Assembly (NCBI RefSeq): GCF_900129505.1
Contig: NZ_LT670818.1
Coordinates: 1-64,000 of the forward strand
DNA: 64,000 nucleotides
Direction: 5' to 3'
Source: Bradyrhizobium erythrophlei
GTDB lineage: Bacteria > Pseudomonadota > Alphaproteobacteria > Rhizobiales > Xanthobacteraceae
Positions 35,021 through 43,918 of the stretch are shown piece by piece. The notes beneath the pieces were generated by a model. The model was not told the origin of the DNA. It did not search any database and worked only from the letters and a program-made list of their open reading frames with translations. Within the stretch, counting starts at the first letter, position 1. Each line of letters begins with the position of its first letter. Made by a program: the position numbers and the translations under genes.

Positions 35021-36121
35021 ATGCGAAACCGCTTGACGGAAATGTTCGGCATCGACGTCCCGATCTTTGCCTTTACGCATAAACCCGAAGTCGCGATCGA
35101 AGTGACCAATGCCGGCGGCATGGGCGCCCTGGCGGCGAGCTATTACCAGCCGGATGAACTCGAACGCATCCTCACCGATATGGACGAAAAGACCCGCGGC
35201 CGGCCGTACTGCATCGATGTGCTGTTTGCCAACAAGGTCGGCGACGTCGTGCCGATGTCGGAGCGCCTCAAGGCACTGCCGAAGGGCCATCTCGACTTCG
35301 TCGAGAAGATTCTCGATGACGCCGGAATCCCCCCGTTGCCGCCCGAGGTCGAGGCGGAATTGCTGCGCGACAAGCCGCCGGGCCGCGGTCACACCGAAGA
35401 AGGCATTCTCGAGGTCCTCGAGGTGGTGGTGAAGCACAAGCAGGCCAGATTTGTCCTGAGTGCGATGGGCGCCCCGCCCGCGCATGTGGTGGAGACGCTG
35501 CACAGCCGCGGCATCAAGGTCGGCGCCATGGCGGGCAGCGCCGAGCATGCGCTCAAGCACGTCCAGGCGGGTGTTGACCTGGTGGTGGCGCAGGGCAGCG
35601 AGGCCGGCGGCCACACCGGCACCATCTCCTCGATGGTGTTGTGGCCGGAGGTCGTCGACGCCGTCGCCCCCATTCCGGTGCTGGCTGCCGGCGGCGTCGG
35701 CAGCGGCCGGCACATTGCGGCGGCCTTCGCGCTCGGTGCGGAGGGTGTGTGGTGCGGAACGATCTGGCTCGGAGCCGTCGAAAGCGAATTGTCTCCCGAC
35801 ATGCGCAAGAAGTTCATCGCCGCCCGATCGCAGGATGCGATCCAGCGCAAATATGACACCGGCAAGCCGCTTCGGGTGCTGCGCAGCAAGTGGACCGACG
35901 CGTGGGACGCTCCCGGAGCGCCCGAGCCGCTCCCCCTTCCCGCTCAAAAGCTCCTTGTCATCCCCGCGCTGAAGCGGCTCGAGCTGGCCAATGCGGTGGA
36001 CTACATGGGCTACATGTCCGGACAGATCGTCGGGCGGATCAAGAAGGAGCAGACCATCCGCGAGATCGTGGAAGACATGAAAGCGGAGTTCCAGCAGGCG
36101 ATGGACAGGCTCGGACGGTAG
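35021..36121 (+). CDS. Nitronate monooxygenase / 2-nitropropane dioxygenase-like FMN protein
   Basis: A 366-residue TIM-barrel flavoprotein of the NMO family (FMN_red/NPD). Characteristic segments are VEVTNAGGMGALAASYY, GVDLVVAQGSEAGGHTGTIS (FMN phosphate and catalytic His region), VLAAGGVGSGRHIAAAFALGAEGVWCGT and the C-terminal VGRIKKEQTIREIVEDM. Activity on nitroalkanes or a reductase role on enoyl compounds are both known in the family. It follows the hydratase gene by 33 bases and probably ends the acyl-CoA operon. Confidence 0.85.
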   Translation: MRNRLTEMFGIDVPIFAFTHKPEVAIEVTNAGGMGALAASYYQPDELERILTDMDEKTRGRPYCIDVLFANKVGDVVPMSERLKALPKGHLDFVEKILDDAGIPPLPPEVEAELLRDKPPGRGHTEEGILEVLEVVVKHKQARFVLSAMGAPPAHVVETLHSRGIKVGAMAGSAEHALKHVQAGVDLVVAQGSEAGGHTGTISSMVLWPEVVDAVAPIPVLAAGGVGSGRHIAAAFALGAEGVWCGTIWLGAVESELSPDMRKKFIAARSQDAIQRKYDTGKPLRVLRSKWTDAWDAPGAPEPLPLPAQKLLVIPALKRLELANAVDYMGYMSGQIVGRIKKEQTIREIVEDMKAEFQQAMDRLGR

Positions 36122-36188
36122 CTAGCCAACGCGGACTGCCGCACGAGAACGCGGCCCGATGCGCAAAGGGGAAATGAACGGCGTCGCT

Positions 36189-37661
36189 TTAAATCCCGAT
36201 CGCGTTGCGGGCGATGACGTCCCTGTAGAACGATACGCTCAGCTTGGGCACGCGGCCCTGGGTGTCGAAATCCACCCGGTACAGCCCGAAGCGCTTTTCG
36301 AATCCGAAAATCCATTCGAAATTGTCCATCAGGCTCCACAGGAAATAGCCGCGAACCGGCACGCCCTCGGCGGTGGCGCGCTGCAGCTGCGTCAGATAGT
36401 TGCGCAGGAAACTGATGCGATCGAGGTCGTAGACCTTGCCGTCGGCGGCCAGCTCGTCAGACGAAGACGTGCCGTTCTCGCTGATGTAGATCGTATCGAT
36501 CTTCCAGACCTTTGCCGCCAGTCGCGGCACCCAGTAGATGGTTTCGGGGCCGATCCTGAGCCACTCGGAATTCATATGTGGAAACGAGGCCGGAAAGGGC
36601 AGCACGTCAAAACCCGGCGCGCGGTCGGATGCGACCACGTAGAACTGCGGCGCGTAGATGTTGAGGCCGACGAAGTCGTTCGGCGAGGAGATGATCTTCA
36701 GCTCTTCCGCGGTGAATTTGGGGGCGTCCGCGCCGGCATAGGCGAGGAAGGCGTCGGTATATTTTCCCTCCAGGATCACGCCCAGGAAGCCGGCGTTCAA
36801 CTCGCGGGTCGCGATCTCGGCGGCGCGGATATTTTCGGGCGTGTCGATCGCGGGCACGCAGGCCGCGATGTTCTCGGCCATCCCGACCCTGGTGCCCGCG
36901 CGCGCCTTGGCGCGGATCGCCTGCACGGCCAGACCGTGCGCCAGCGCCACGTGGTGGCGGACCTGGTTCACCTCGGCCTGCGGCAATTTGAGGCCGGGGG
37001 CGTCGATGTTCCAGCCATAGCCGAAATTCACGAACCTTCCGGGTTCATTGACCGTGAAGAAATTCCTGACGCGATCGCTCAGGCGCTCCGCCACGTAGCC
37101 GGCGTAATCCCCGAATGCCTTCGACGTCGCGCTCGACTGCCATCCGCCGACGCGATCCTGCAGCGCCTGGGGCAAATCCCAGTGATACAGCGTCGCATAG
37201 GGCTCGATGCCATTGGCCAGCAGTTCATCCACGAGGCGGTTGTAGAAGTCGAGGCCCTTGGGGTTCGGCGCGCCCGCGCCTTGCGGAAACACCCGTGGCC
37301 ACGCGATTGAAAACCGATATGCCTTGACGCCGAGATCCCGGATCAGGCGGACGTCTTCCTTGTAGCGGTGGTAGTGATCGTTGGCGCGGTCGCCGTTGCT
37401 ATGATCCGCGATCCGGCCCGGCGTATGGGCAAAGGTGTCCCAGATCGAGCGGCCGCGGCCGTCTTCGTCGACGGCGCCCTCGATCTGATACGCCGATGTG
37501 GCCGTGCCCCAGACGAATCCGTCGGGGAAACCGGCGCCGGCGTTTTGGTCCAGCGCCGGCTTGGGCTGGCCGCCGGCCGGTTTGGCGGGCGTCGACGCGA
37601 GGCCGAGGGCGGAGAAGCCAGCGAGCTTGGCAAAGCGCCGGCGCGAGAACCTACCGAACAT
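36189..37661 (-). CDS. Tat-exported beta-glucosidase, GH1 family
   Basis: Hydrolyses beta-glucosides, releasing glucose. The 490-residue protein begins with a twin-arginine signal (SRRRFAKLAGFSALGLAS), unusual for GH1, which is commonly cytosolic. The GH1 barrel starts at FPDGFVWGTATSAYQIEGAV; the acid/base Glu is E206 in FFTVNEPGRF and the nucleophile E395 in YISENGTSS; WSLMDNFEWIFGFEKRFGLYRVDF is the C-terminal aglycone/glycone region. It follows the GH16 gene by 57 bp on the same strand, suggesting the two enzymes degrade a beta-glucan together in the periplasm. Confidence 0.93.
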   Translation of the reverse strand: MFGRFSRRRFAKLAGFSALGLASTPAKPAGGQPKPALDQNAGAGFPDGFVWGTATSAYQIEGAVDEDGRGRSIWDTFAHTPGRIADHSNGDRANDHYHRYKEDVRLIRDLGVKAYRFSIAWPRVFPQGAGAPNPKGLDFYNRLVDELLANGIEPYATLYHWDLPQALQDRVGGWQSSATSKAFGDYAGYVAERLSDRVRNFFTVNEPGRFVNFGYGWNIDAPGLKLPQAEVNQVRHHVALAHGLAVQAIRAKARAGTRVGMAENIAACVPAIDTPENIRAAEIATRELNAGFLGVILEGKYTDAFLAYAGADAPKFTAEELKIISSPNDFVGLNIYAPQFYVVASDRAPGFDVLPFPASFPHMNSEWLRIGPETIYWVPRLAAKVWKIDTIYISENGTSSSDELAADGKVYDLDRISFLRNYLTQLQRATAEGVPVRGYFLWSLMDNFEWIFGFEKRFGLYRVDFDTQGRVPKLSVSFYRDVIARNAIGI

Positions 37662-37718
37662 CGATTACTCCCGGCTTTCGTTGCTCGGCATCACCCGGTT
37701 GCTAAGGCACAATGACTA

Positions 37719-38693
37719 TCATGGATCGATTTGATAGGCGGAAATCCTGTCGATCTGGAATTCGACCACCTGCGGAGATTCGGCATCGACGAACCCGACG
37801 CCTTGAAAATATTTCGCGCCCATCGCGAGATTCACGATCATGTACATCGGATCGTCGAAGCCGACCGGCACCTTGATATCCGATACCGGCCTGCGGTCGA
37901 TGTAATAGACGAGGCGGTCGTTGGTCCAGAGCACGCCGTAATCGTGGAAATCGTTCGATGCGTCCGGCACCAGGAAGTCGAAGCCGCAGGACTGCACCGA
38001 TCCGGCAGGCCGGATCCGCCAATGCGTCGTCATCACCATGTCGCCGACCTTCTGCCCGCGTCCTTCCAGCACGTCGATTTCGGGAGGCCAGCCGCCATCG
38101 TCCGCGAGCAGCCAGAACGCGGGCCACACGCCGGTGCCGACCGGTATCTTCGAGCGGATCTCGAAATATCCGAACTTCTGCGTGAACTGGCCCTGGGTGG
38201 TGAGAATGCCCGAGATATATTCATTGTTGAAAAGCACGGGCTTGAGCGCGGTGGGGGTCCGGGTGGCGATGATCGACAGGATTCCGCCTCGAACCTTGAA
38301 AGGATCGAGCCCGAGCGGCGTATTGGCCCGTCCACCGTAGCGCGGATCCACGTAGATCTGCTGCTCGCCGTTCCAGCTGTCCTTTCGCTTGAAGTCGGAG
38401 CCGTCTCCTCCCCAATAGCGTGCGTCCGGCCAGGCCGCGCCGCCGGCGTAGTGCGGCACCCACCTTCCCGTCGCCAGCGGATGCGCGTCGAAATCGTCGT
38501 GAAAGGTCCGGTGCAGGGACACGGCCGCAAGGGGACTCGGATCCATGGGATCAAAGCGGCGGCAGAGTTCGTCCGGCGGCGTATTCCTGACCGGCAACCA
38601 AAGCCGGTTCGGCGCCGTCGTGAGATCGGTTTGCGCGAATGCCGGCGCCAGCATGGCGAAAAGGCCGATGGCTGCAAGGACTCCCGGCTTCAA
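37719..38693 (-). CDS. Secreted GH16 beta-glucanase
   Basis: A 324-residue exported glycoside hydrolase with a Sec signal (MKPGVLAAIGLFAMLAPAFA) and a GH16 jelly-roll. The catalytic motif is EIDVLEGRG with E205 (nucleophile), D207 and E210 (acid/base); the preceding GVWPAFWLLADDGGWPP is typical. The EIDxxE form without an insertion is seen in 1,3-beta-glucanases and related enzymes. Probable substrates are beta-1,3 or mixed beta-glucans. First gene of the GH16-GH1 pair. Confidence 0.9.
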   Translation of the reverse strand: MKPGVLAAIGLFAMLAPAFAQTDLTTAPNRLWLPVRNTPPDELCRRFDPMDPSPLAAVSLHRTFHDDFDAHPLATGRWVPHYAGGAAWPDARYWGGDGSDFKRKDSWNGEQQIYVDPRYGGRANTPLGLDPFKVRGGILSIIATRTPTALKPVLFNNEYISGILTTQGQFTQKFGYFEIRSKIPVGTGVWPAFWLLADDGGWPPEIDVLEGRGQKVGDMVMTTHWRIRPAGSVQSCGFDFLVPDASNDFHDYGVLWTNDRLVYYIDRRPVSDIKVPVGFDDPMYMIVNLAMGAKYFQGVGFVDAESPQVVEFQIDRISAYQIDP

Positions 38694-38906
38694 TTTATCG
38701 ACCCGGTGCGCATCGGGGCGGCGCGGCGGCCATTGATAGGCCGGCGACAGCGCCGAAAGACAGGGAGTTAGCCATCGGGCCTTTTCCTATGCGGTCGCCC
38801 CAGTCCATGCCTGCCGGAGCCTCAAGCGCAGTTGCGGGTATCGGAATCCAGATCATGCGGATGTAGGGAGCCAGGTCCCGGCGTTCCAGCCCGGAAGCAA
38901 TCATGG

Positions 38907-39446
38907 TCAGTTGGCAAAATATCGTGCCGCCGCCTCGACGCAGGTCTCGAATACGTCGAGCGCATCGAGGCCGCGCGTCTTGTCGTCGGTTGGAAGAAAG
39001 ACCGGATATCCGCCGCTCTGGACCGCTCCGACGATCATGAGATTGTCCGGCAAATGGAAACCCTCGATGCCGAATTCCGCATGCTCCGCGCCGAACTGTC
39101 GGCGCATGCGGGATTCGAAATTTTCGCTGCTGTTCGAATAACCGAAGATCGGCTTGCCTCTTCCGAGGAACCAGCCGACCTCGATCAGCGTGCCCGAATC
39201 GGCGGATGCGCCCGCGAACGGCGTGAGGTTGGCGATGATGATGTCGCTTTGCTCCATCATCGCGACGTCCTTTTCGTAAATCGTCCGCCAGGCCTCCTGT
39301 TCGGTGGCGACCGTTTCGGCATCTTCGTTGAGCGGCGGCAAACCGTGCAAACCCCATCGCCGGCAGATCTCCACCTTCGTTGCGGCATGCGCGACCGCAT
39401 TGGGAAGAAACACGTCCGGGCCTGCCAGGTAGGCTATCGTTGTCAT
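38907..39446 (-). CDS. Nucleoside 2-deoxyribosyltransferase family protein
   Basis: The 179-residue enzyme exchanges bases on 2'-deoxyribonucleosides through a covalent intermediate. It begins MTTIAYLAGPDVFLPNA (nucleotide-binding N-terminus), and has SDIIIANLTPFAGASADSGTLIEVGWFLGRGKPIFGY, the family core with D and E of the SDxGT...E signature. GGAGGG lies nine bases before the ATG at 39446, which decides the start. A role in salvage or in nucleotide clean-up is likely; it has no obvious partner here. Confidence 0.88.
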   Translation of the reverse strand: MTTIAYLAGPDVFLPNAVAHAATKVEICRRWGLHGLPPLNEDAETVATEQEAWRTIYEKDVAMMEQSDIIIANLTPFAGASADSGTLIEVGWFLGRGKPIFGYSNSSENFESRMRRQFGAEHAEFGIEGFHLPDNLMIVGAVQSGGYPVFLPTDDKTRGLDALDVFETCVEAAARYFAN

Positions 39447-39471
39447 GGACCCTCCATTCATGGGCGCCGAA

Positions 39472-40638
39472 TTATTCCCGCACCGCGGCGATGATGACCC
39501 CGAGCATGTCGAGTGCCGCCGTGCCCTGGCGCGGATCGGTGTAGAGTCCCGATGTCGAGGTGACCACGAGATCCAGGGTGGGCACGATGAAGATGCGCTG
39601 TCCGCCGAGGCCCATTGCCGAGATCCACGGCACCTCCTGCCCGCCCGACAAGGTGCGGCCGAGCCACCAGAACCTGCCATAAAAGAACAGGCCGCCGAAA
39701 TAGCCGAGGGCTTGAAAGCGCGGTACGACCGATTGCTCTATCCAGTCGGCGGGCACGATACTAGCGCCCTGCCACACTCCCTTGTTCAGCACGAGCTGAC
39801 CGATCTTCGTTGCATCGCGCGGGCGAAGGCGCAGCCCTGCCGCCGCCGATACCTTGCCGTTCCGATAGGTCTGCCACTCGAAATCGGTAATTCCAAGCGG
39901 CGCGAACAGCGCGTCGCGCGCGAAGGCGTCGAGAGATTGCCCGGATTGTCGGGCGAGGATCGTCCCGAGCAAATCCACCCCGCCGCCATTGTAATTCCAC
40001 CGCGTGCCGGGGGTCGTAACGATGGGCTTCGAGAAAACATAGCGTATCGGATCGGCCTCCGAGCCGAGATAGGGTTCATCGTTTTTCGGATCGGTCCAGG
40101 CCCGGTTCTCGTCCCACGATATGCCCGACGACATCGTGAGCAGGTCACCCAGCCTGACTCCGGCCCATCCTTCCCCGGCGGTTGAAGCCATCTCCGGAAA
40201 GAATGGAAGCGCCGGGGCATCCACGCCATCGATCAGCCTGCGGTCAATCGCAATTCCCGTCAGCAAGGAAACGATGCTCTTGGAGACCGAGCGCATGTCG
40301 TGTTTCATCGTCGCGTCAAATTCGTAGCGCTTGTCGTCATACCCCCAGGGCTCGTCGTAGCCGGCGAAATACCGCTCAAACACCAGCCGGCCGTGGCGCG
40401 CGACGACAACGCTGTGCACGTCGTCCGCCTCCCGCAGCCTGTCGGCCAGCCCGCACAATCGCGAACGATCGAATCCCAGCGCCTCGGGCGTGTCGATCGG
40501 CCAACCGTCATCGAGGGCAAGGGGAACGCCGCACGAAGGTGACATTTGCGCCTTGGCCTCCGGGGTTGTCAGGGCGGCGACACCAAGTATCGGGATAACC
40601 AGAAGGCCCACGGCAAGCGTGCATGCGGTACGGTTCAT
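39472..40638 (-). CDS. Class C beta-lactamase-like serine hydrolase
   Basis: A 388-residue exported protein. The start MNRTACTLAVGLLVIPILGVAALTTPEAKA is preceded by GGGAAG. It has the penicillin-recognising triad: S-V-S-K in MRSVSKSIVSLLTG (nucleophile Ser and Lys), Y-N-G in RWNYNGGGV, and a C-terminal GLGGQRIFIVPTLDLVV instead of KTG. Such proteins are usually esterases, peptidases or of unknown activity, not resistance enzymes. Its stop lies 25 bases before the deoxyribosyltransferase start, so the two may be co-transcribed. Confidence 0.88.
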   Translation of the reverse strand: MNRTACTLAVGLLVIPILGVAALTTPEAKAQMSPSCGVPLALDDGWPIDTPEALGFDRSRLCGLADRLREADDVHSVVVARHGRLVFERYFAGYDEPWGYDDKRYEFDATMKHDMRSVSKSIVSLLTGIAIDRRLIDGVDAPALPFFPEMASTAGEGWAGVRLGDLLTMSSGISWDENRAWTDPKNDEPYLGSEADPIRYVFSKPIVTTPGTRWNYNGGGVDLLGTILARQSGQSLDAFARDALFAPLGITDFEWQTYRNGKVSAAAGLRLRPRDATKIGQLVLNKGVWQGASIVPADWIEQSVVPRFQALGYFGGLFFYGRFWWLGRTLSGGQEVPWISAMGLGGQRIFIVPTLDLVVTSTSGLYTDPRQGTAALDMLGVIIAAVRE

Positions 40639-40879
40639 GAACCACTTCCCAATCAACGACAGAACTTTTCGCGCCGAAAGCTTCCGGCGGCAAGGGCGCT
40701 CGGCAAAGAAACCCGCATCGCATGCATGCGGCAGAGCGCCGACACGATCCGGTTCGGGTGAAAGACCGGCTTGTGGCCGACGTGCGGGCAAAAAAAGAAC
40801 TTGATTTCCGGGCAGCAGCCCCCGAACGTCCGGGCAAGCGCGGGTAGCAATTTGCGCCTCATGGGCATCTGGGGGTGTG

Positions 40880-42100
40880 ATGGCGGAATTTGGCGGCGGC
40901 CCTGTCGCACCGGAACGGTTGCATGCTCTCGACGCGGTCAGAGGGTTCGCCTTGCTGCTCGGCATCGTCCTGCACGCGACCCTGTCGTTCGTTCCGACGA
41001 CCACCCGGTTCTGGATCATCCAGGACAGTCATCCCAGTACGACGCTCGCGGTGCTGTTCTTTGTCATCCACGTGTTTCGGATGACGACCTTCTTCCTGAT
41101 CGCCGGCTTCTTCGCCCATATGAGTTTTCATCGCCGCGGCGCATGGGGCTTCAGCAGGGACCGTTTGCAGCGCATCGCGGTGCCGTTGCTGGTCGGCTGG
41201 CCCATCTTGTTCGCTGCGATGAGTTTTGTCGTGTTCTGGGCCGCCAGCTTCGCCCATGGCGGTGTTCCGCCGGGGCCACGAAACTGGCCGCCGGTGCTGC
41301 CGCGATTTCCCCTTACCCATCTCTGGTTTCTCTACGTGCTGCTGGAATTCTACACCGCCGTGCTGCTGCTGCGCCTCGTCACGGTCCGGCTCGACGAGAG
41401 CGGCCGCCATCGGGCCGGCGTCGACCGCCTCATCGCCCTGGTGATGCGCAGTCCGCTGGCTCCCGCGATCCTGGCGATACCGATCGGGATCGCATTCGGC
41501 GCCGATCCCAAATGGCTGATGTGGTACGGCGTGCGAACACCGGACCAATCCCTGGTCACCAACCTGCAGGCCGTGGTCGGCTTCGGTACGGCCTTCGGCG
41601 TCGGCTGGCTGCTGCATCGCCAGATTGATCTGATCCGGATTCTGGAGCGACGCTGGCTATCCAACGTCGTTGCCGCGACCATCTTGATCGCCGCCAGCCT
41701 GGCGCTTGCCGGCCTGCCGCCAAAGCCGATCGGCGATATCGTCACCAGGCTCGCGGGCTGCGCCTGCTATGCGCTGGCGATCTGGACCACGACCTTTGCC
41801 GTGATCGGTCTGGCGCTTCGCTTCCTGTCCGGCTTCAGCACTACGCGCCGCTATCTGGCCGACTCGTCCTACTGGCTCTATCTGATCCATTTGCCGATCG
41901 TGATGGCGCTGCAGGTCGCGGTCTCCCCGCTCGACTGGCCCTGGCCGCTGAAATTCGCGACGATTCTGCTGATCGCCCTTCCGGTCATGCTGGTCAGCTA
42001 CCAAGTACTGGTACGCTACAGCGTCATCGGCGCGGTGCTGAACGGCCGCCGCACACGAATGCTTCCACAAGCCACCGAGTTAATTCGAAGCCAATCGTGA
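40880..42100 (+). CDS. Membrane acyltransferase (acyltransferase 3 / OpgC-like)
   Basis: About 406 residues with ten or more hydrophobic helices. The N-terminus ALDAVRGFALLLGIVLHATLSF carries the conserved R of DxxRG and H of the family, followed by FVIHVFRMTTFFLIAGFFAHM and RDRLQRIAVPLLVGWP, typical of the OpgC/glucan-modifying branch. These enzymes transfer acyl groups (succinyl, acetyl) onto surface or periplasmic glycans. A GTG directly before the ATG could also serve as start. The location near GH16/GH1 genes fits glucan metabolism but may be chance. Confidence 0.85.
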   Translation: MAEFGGGPVAPERLHALDAVRGFALLLGIVLHATLSFVPTTTRFWIIQDSHPSTTLAVLFFVIHVFRMTTFFLIAGFFAHMSFHRRGAWGFSRDRLQRIAVPLLVGWPILFAAMSFVVFWAASFAHGGVPPGPRNWPPVLPRFPLTHLWFLYVLLEFYTAVLLLRLVTVRLDESGRHRAGVDRLIALVMRSPLAPAILAIPIGIAFGADPKWLMWYGVRTPDQSLVTNLQAVVGFGTAFGVGWLLHRQIDLIRILERRWLSNVVAATILIAASLALAGLPPKPIGDIVTRLAGCACYALAIWTTTFAVIGLALRFLSGFSTTRRYLADSSYWLYLIHLPIVMALQVAVSPLDWPWPLKFATILLIALPVMLVSYQVLVRYSVIGAVLNGRRTRMLPQATELIRSQS

Positions 42101-42151
42101 CTTTCACGATTGCTGCGCCAGGCCTCGATCGATACCGCCGGGCTAGCCGGT

Positions 42152-42811
42152 TCACCCGCCCCAGGCGGATTCCCGGATCACGCTGCAGAAGTTGCCGCGG
42201 ATAAAGTGAGGGTCCTTGTCGGCGAGCACGTCGGCCTTGACGTTGCCGAAAGTCGTCTCCGGCTTGTGCTTGATGCCGTCGTAGAAGGCCTGGATGATGT
42301 CTTCCTTGAAATGCGGGGTGCGCGGATGTTCATGCACCACCGCATCGCGCTCGGCGTCGCTGTATTCGGCATAGCTTAGCCCGAGCACATCCATTTCGAC
42401 GCCCGCCGTAAGCAGGGCCACGACCGGGTGCATGTGCGAGGGGATGCCGGGCGTCGTGTGCAAGGCGATCGCGGTCCAGACCGTTTCGATATCCTGTTGC
42501 CCGATGCCGCGGCTGCGCAGGAAGTCACGGGCGGCATTCGCGCCATCGACTTCAAAGCGCTCTCCGGCGCTGCTGTGCCGAGGGGTCAGGCCCATGTCGT
42601 GGAACATCGCGCCCGCATAAAGCAGTTCAGGATCGTATCTCAGTCCGCGACGCTTGCCGGCCAGGGCGCCCCAGTAGTAGACGCGGCTCGAATGGTGAAA
42701 CAGCAGCGACGTTTCGGTGTCGCGCACCAGCTCCGTTATTTCGCGCGCGAACTTGCTGTCGGGAGTTCTGATTCCCGCAAGATCGACATTGGTTTTGACA
42801 TCGGTATTCAT
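42152..42811 (-). CDS. HD-domain phosphohydrolase-like protein
   Basis: A 219-residue soluble metal enzyme. The HD set is visible: FHHSSRVYYWGAL (H), LLYAGAMFHDMGLT (HD), and a later IALHTTPGIPSHMHP. It belongs to the small HD branch that includes cyanamide-hydratase-like and putative phosphodiesterase proteins; neither substrate is proven. The gene stands alone, with the interspersed palindromes at 42890-42988 in its upstream region. Confidence 0.82.
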   Translation of the reverse strand: MNTDVKTNVDLAGIRTPDSKFAREITELVRDTETSLLFHHSSRVYYWGALAGKRRGLRYDPELLYAGAMFHDMGLTPRHSSAGERFEVDGANAARDFLRSRGIGQQDIETVWTAIALHTTPGIPSHMHPVVALLTAGVEMDVLGLSYAEYSDAERDAVVHEHPRTPHFKEDIIQAFYDGIKHKPETTFGNVKADVLADKDPHFIRGNFCSVIRESAWGG

Positions 42812-42889
42812 GCACGTCTCCTGCCGAATGCGTCAAGTCGTGGGTAGGTTCGCAGGCCATTGGCATCGACGCCATTAAATTTTGTGTTA

Positions 42890-42938
42890 GAGCATGATCC
42901 GGAAAAGTGGGTACCGGTTTTCCGAAAATATCATGCTC
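42890..42938. repeat. Interspersed palindrome with core AAAAGTGGGTACCGGTTTT
   Basis: Outer arms GAGCATGAT (42890-42898) / ATCATGCTC (42930-42938) and inner arms CGGAAAA / TTTTCCG enclose the core. The core is the reverse complement of a sequence nearly identical to that of the element at 11460-11508. I recognise this element as abundant in Bradyrhizobium. Confidence 0.8.
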
Positions 42939-42952
42939 AAACAAAGCGATGA

Positions 42953-42988
42953 GATCATGATCCGATTCAATCTAATCGGATCATGATC
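42953..42988. repeat. Second perfect 15-bp inverted repeat next to the palindrome
   Basis: GATCATGATCCGATT and AATCGGATCATGATC are exact arms around CAATCT. GATCATGATC is itself palindromic. It sits 14 bp from the previous element, forming a compound mosaic between the HD gene and lysR. Confidence 0.75.
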
Positions 42989-43032
42989 TGGGGCGCGCTT
43001 CCATCGCGGAACCAGGCGGACCGGAAATTCGC

Positions 43033-43911
43033 CTACAGCCGGAACGCGGCAATCAGGGCTTTTTCCGCCCGGCTGGCGTAGCGTTCCTTGTGTCTCAGCA
43101 TAAAGAACGGCCGCTTCGGCAGATCGATGTCGACGCGATGCAGCGTTCCCGCCGCCAGCGACTGCGACACCACCAGGTCCGAAATCACCGTGGCGCAGTC
43201 GCCGCATTCCACGGCGACGCGCAGCGCTTCGTTCGACGGCAATTCGAGCCGGATATCGAGGTCCGACAATCTGACGCCGAACTTCCTGAGCGCGGCCTCG
43301 AACATCGACCTGGTGCCGGAGCCGGGCTCGCGCAGCATCCAGCCCGTCCCGGTCAGCAGCTTCGGCGTGATGCGGGTTTTTCCGCTCCAGGGATGGTTCG
43401 GTCCGACCACGACGGCCAGCGTGTCGCCTTCCATTCTCCGAACCGAAAGCGATGGATCGTCCACCTCGCCCTCGACGAAGCCGAGGTCGGCGGCGCCCCG
43501 ATGGACGAGCTCGGCGACCTCTTCGGTATTTCCCGTCGTGACGTGCAAATCGATGCCGGGATAGGCCTTCCGGAAGGTCTCGATGCGCTGCGGCAACCAG
43601 TAATTCGCAACGGTCTGGCTCGCGGCCAGGCTCAACGAGCCGCGCTTAAGGCCGGCCAGATCGTCCAGCACCTGCGCCGCGGCCTTGGCGCGGGCCACGA
43701 CGGCGCGGGCCTCACCGAGAAAATCCCGCCCCGTCTGGGTCAGCACGATGCCGCGGCCGACGCGGTCGAACAGCTTGATCCCGTAACGGGCTTCGAGCGC
43801 CGCGATCGCGGAGCTCGTTGCCGATTGCGTCAGGTTCAGTTCGCCTGCGGCCCGCGTGACATGTTGCTGTTCGGCAACCGCAATGAAGATGCGAAGCTGT
43901 TCCAGGGTCAT
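43033..43911 (-). CDS. LysR-family regulator (YeiE/CbbR-like)
   Basis: A 292-residue DNA-binding regulator. The helix-turn-helix is at residues 1-60 (LRIFIAVAEQQHVTRAAGELNLTQSATSSAIAALE in parts). The effector domain starts near GSLSLAASQTVANYWLPQRI and includes GAADLGFVEGEVDDPSL. Its ATG is eight bases after the stop of the exporter gene upstream, so the pair is one transcript, and YeiE/YeiH-type pairs are known in other bacteria, where YeiE responds to sulfite. The inverted repeat at 45070-45100 is its likely target. Confidence 0.92.
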   Translation of the reverse strand: MTLEQLRIFIAVAEQQHVTRAAGELNLTQSATSSAIAALEARYGIKLFDRVGRGIVLTQTGRDFLGEARAVVARAKAAAQVLDDLAGLKRGSLSLAASQTVANYWLPQRIETFRKAYPGIDLHVTTGNTEEVAELVHRGAADLGFVEGEVDDPSLSVRRMEGDTLAVVVGPNHPWSGKTRITPKLLTGTGWMLREPGSGTRSMFEAALRKFGVRLSDLDIRLELPSNEALRVAVECGDCATVISDLVVSQSLAAGTLHRVDIDLPKRPFFMLRHKERYASRAEKALIAAFRL

Positions 43912-43918
43912 GGCAAAC

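Noticed and set aside
39472-40638. Antibiotic-resistance beta-lactamase
   Set aside because: SxxK and YxN are present but the KTG box is replaced by GLGG, which suits esterase or peptidase-like relatives rather than AmpC.
42890-42988. CRISPR-like or phage attachment repeats
   Set aside because: The inverted repeats are palindromic and unique in arrangement, without equally spaced direct repeats, spacers, cas genes or integrase.
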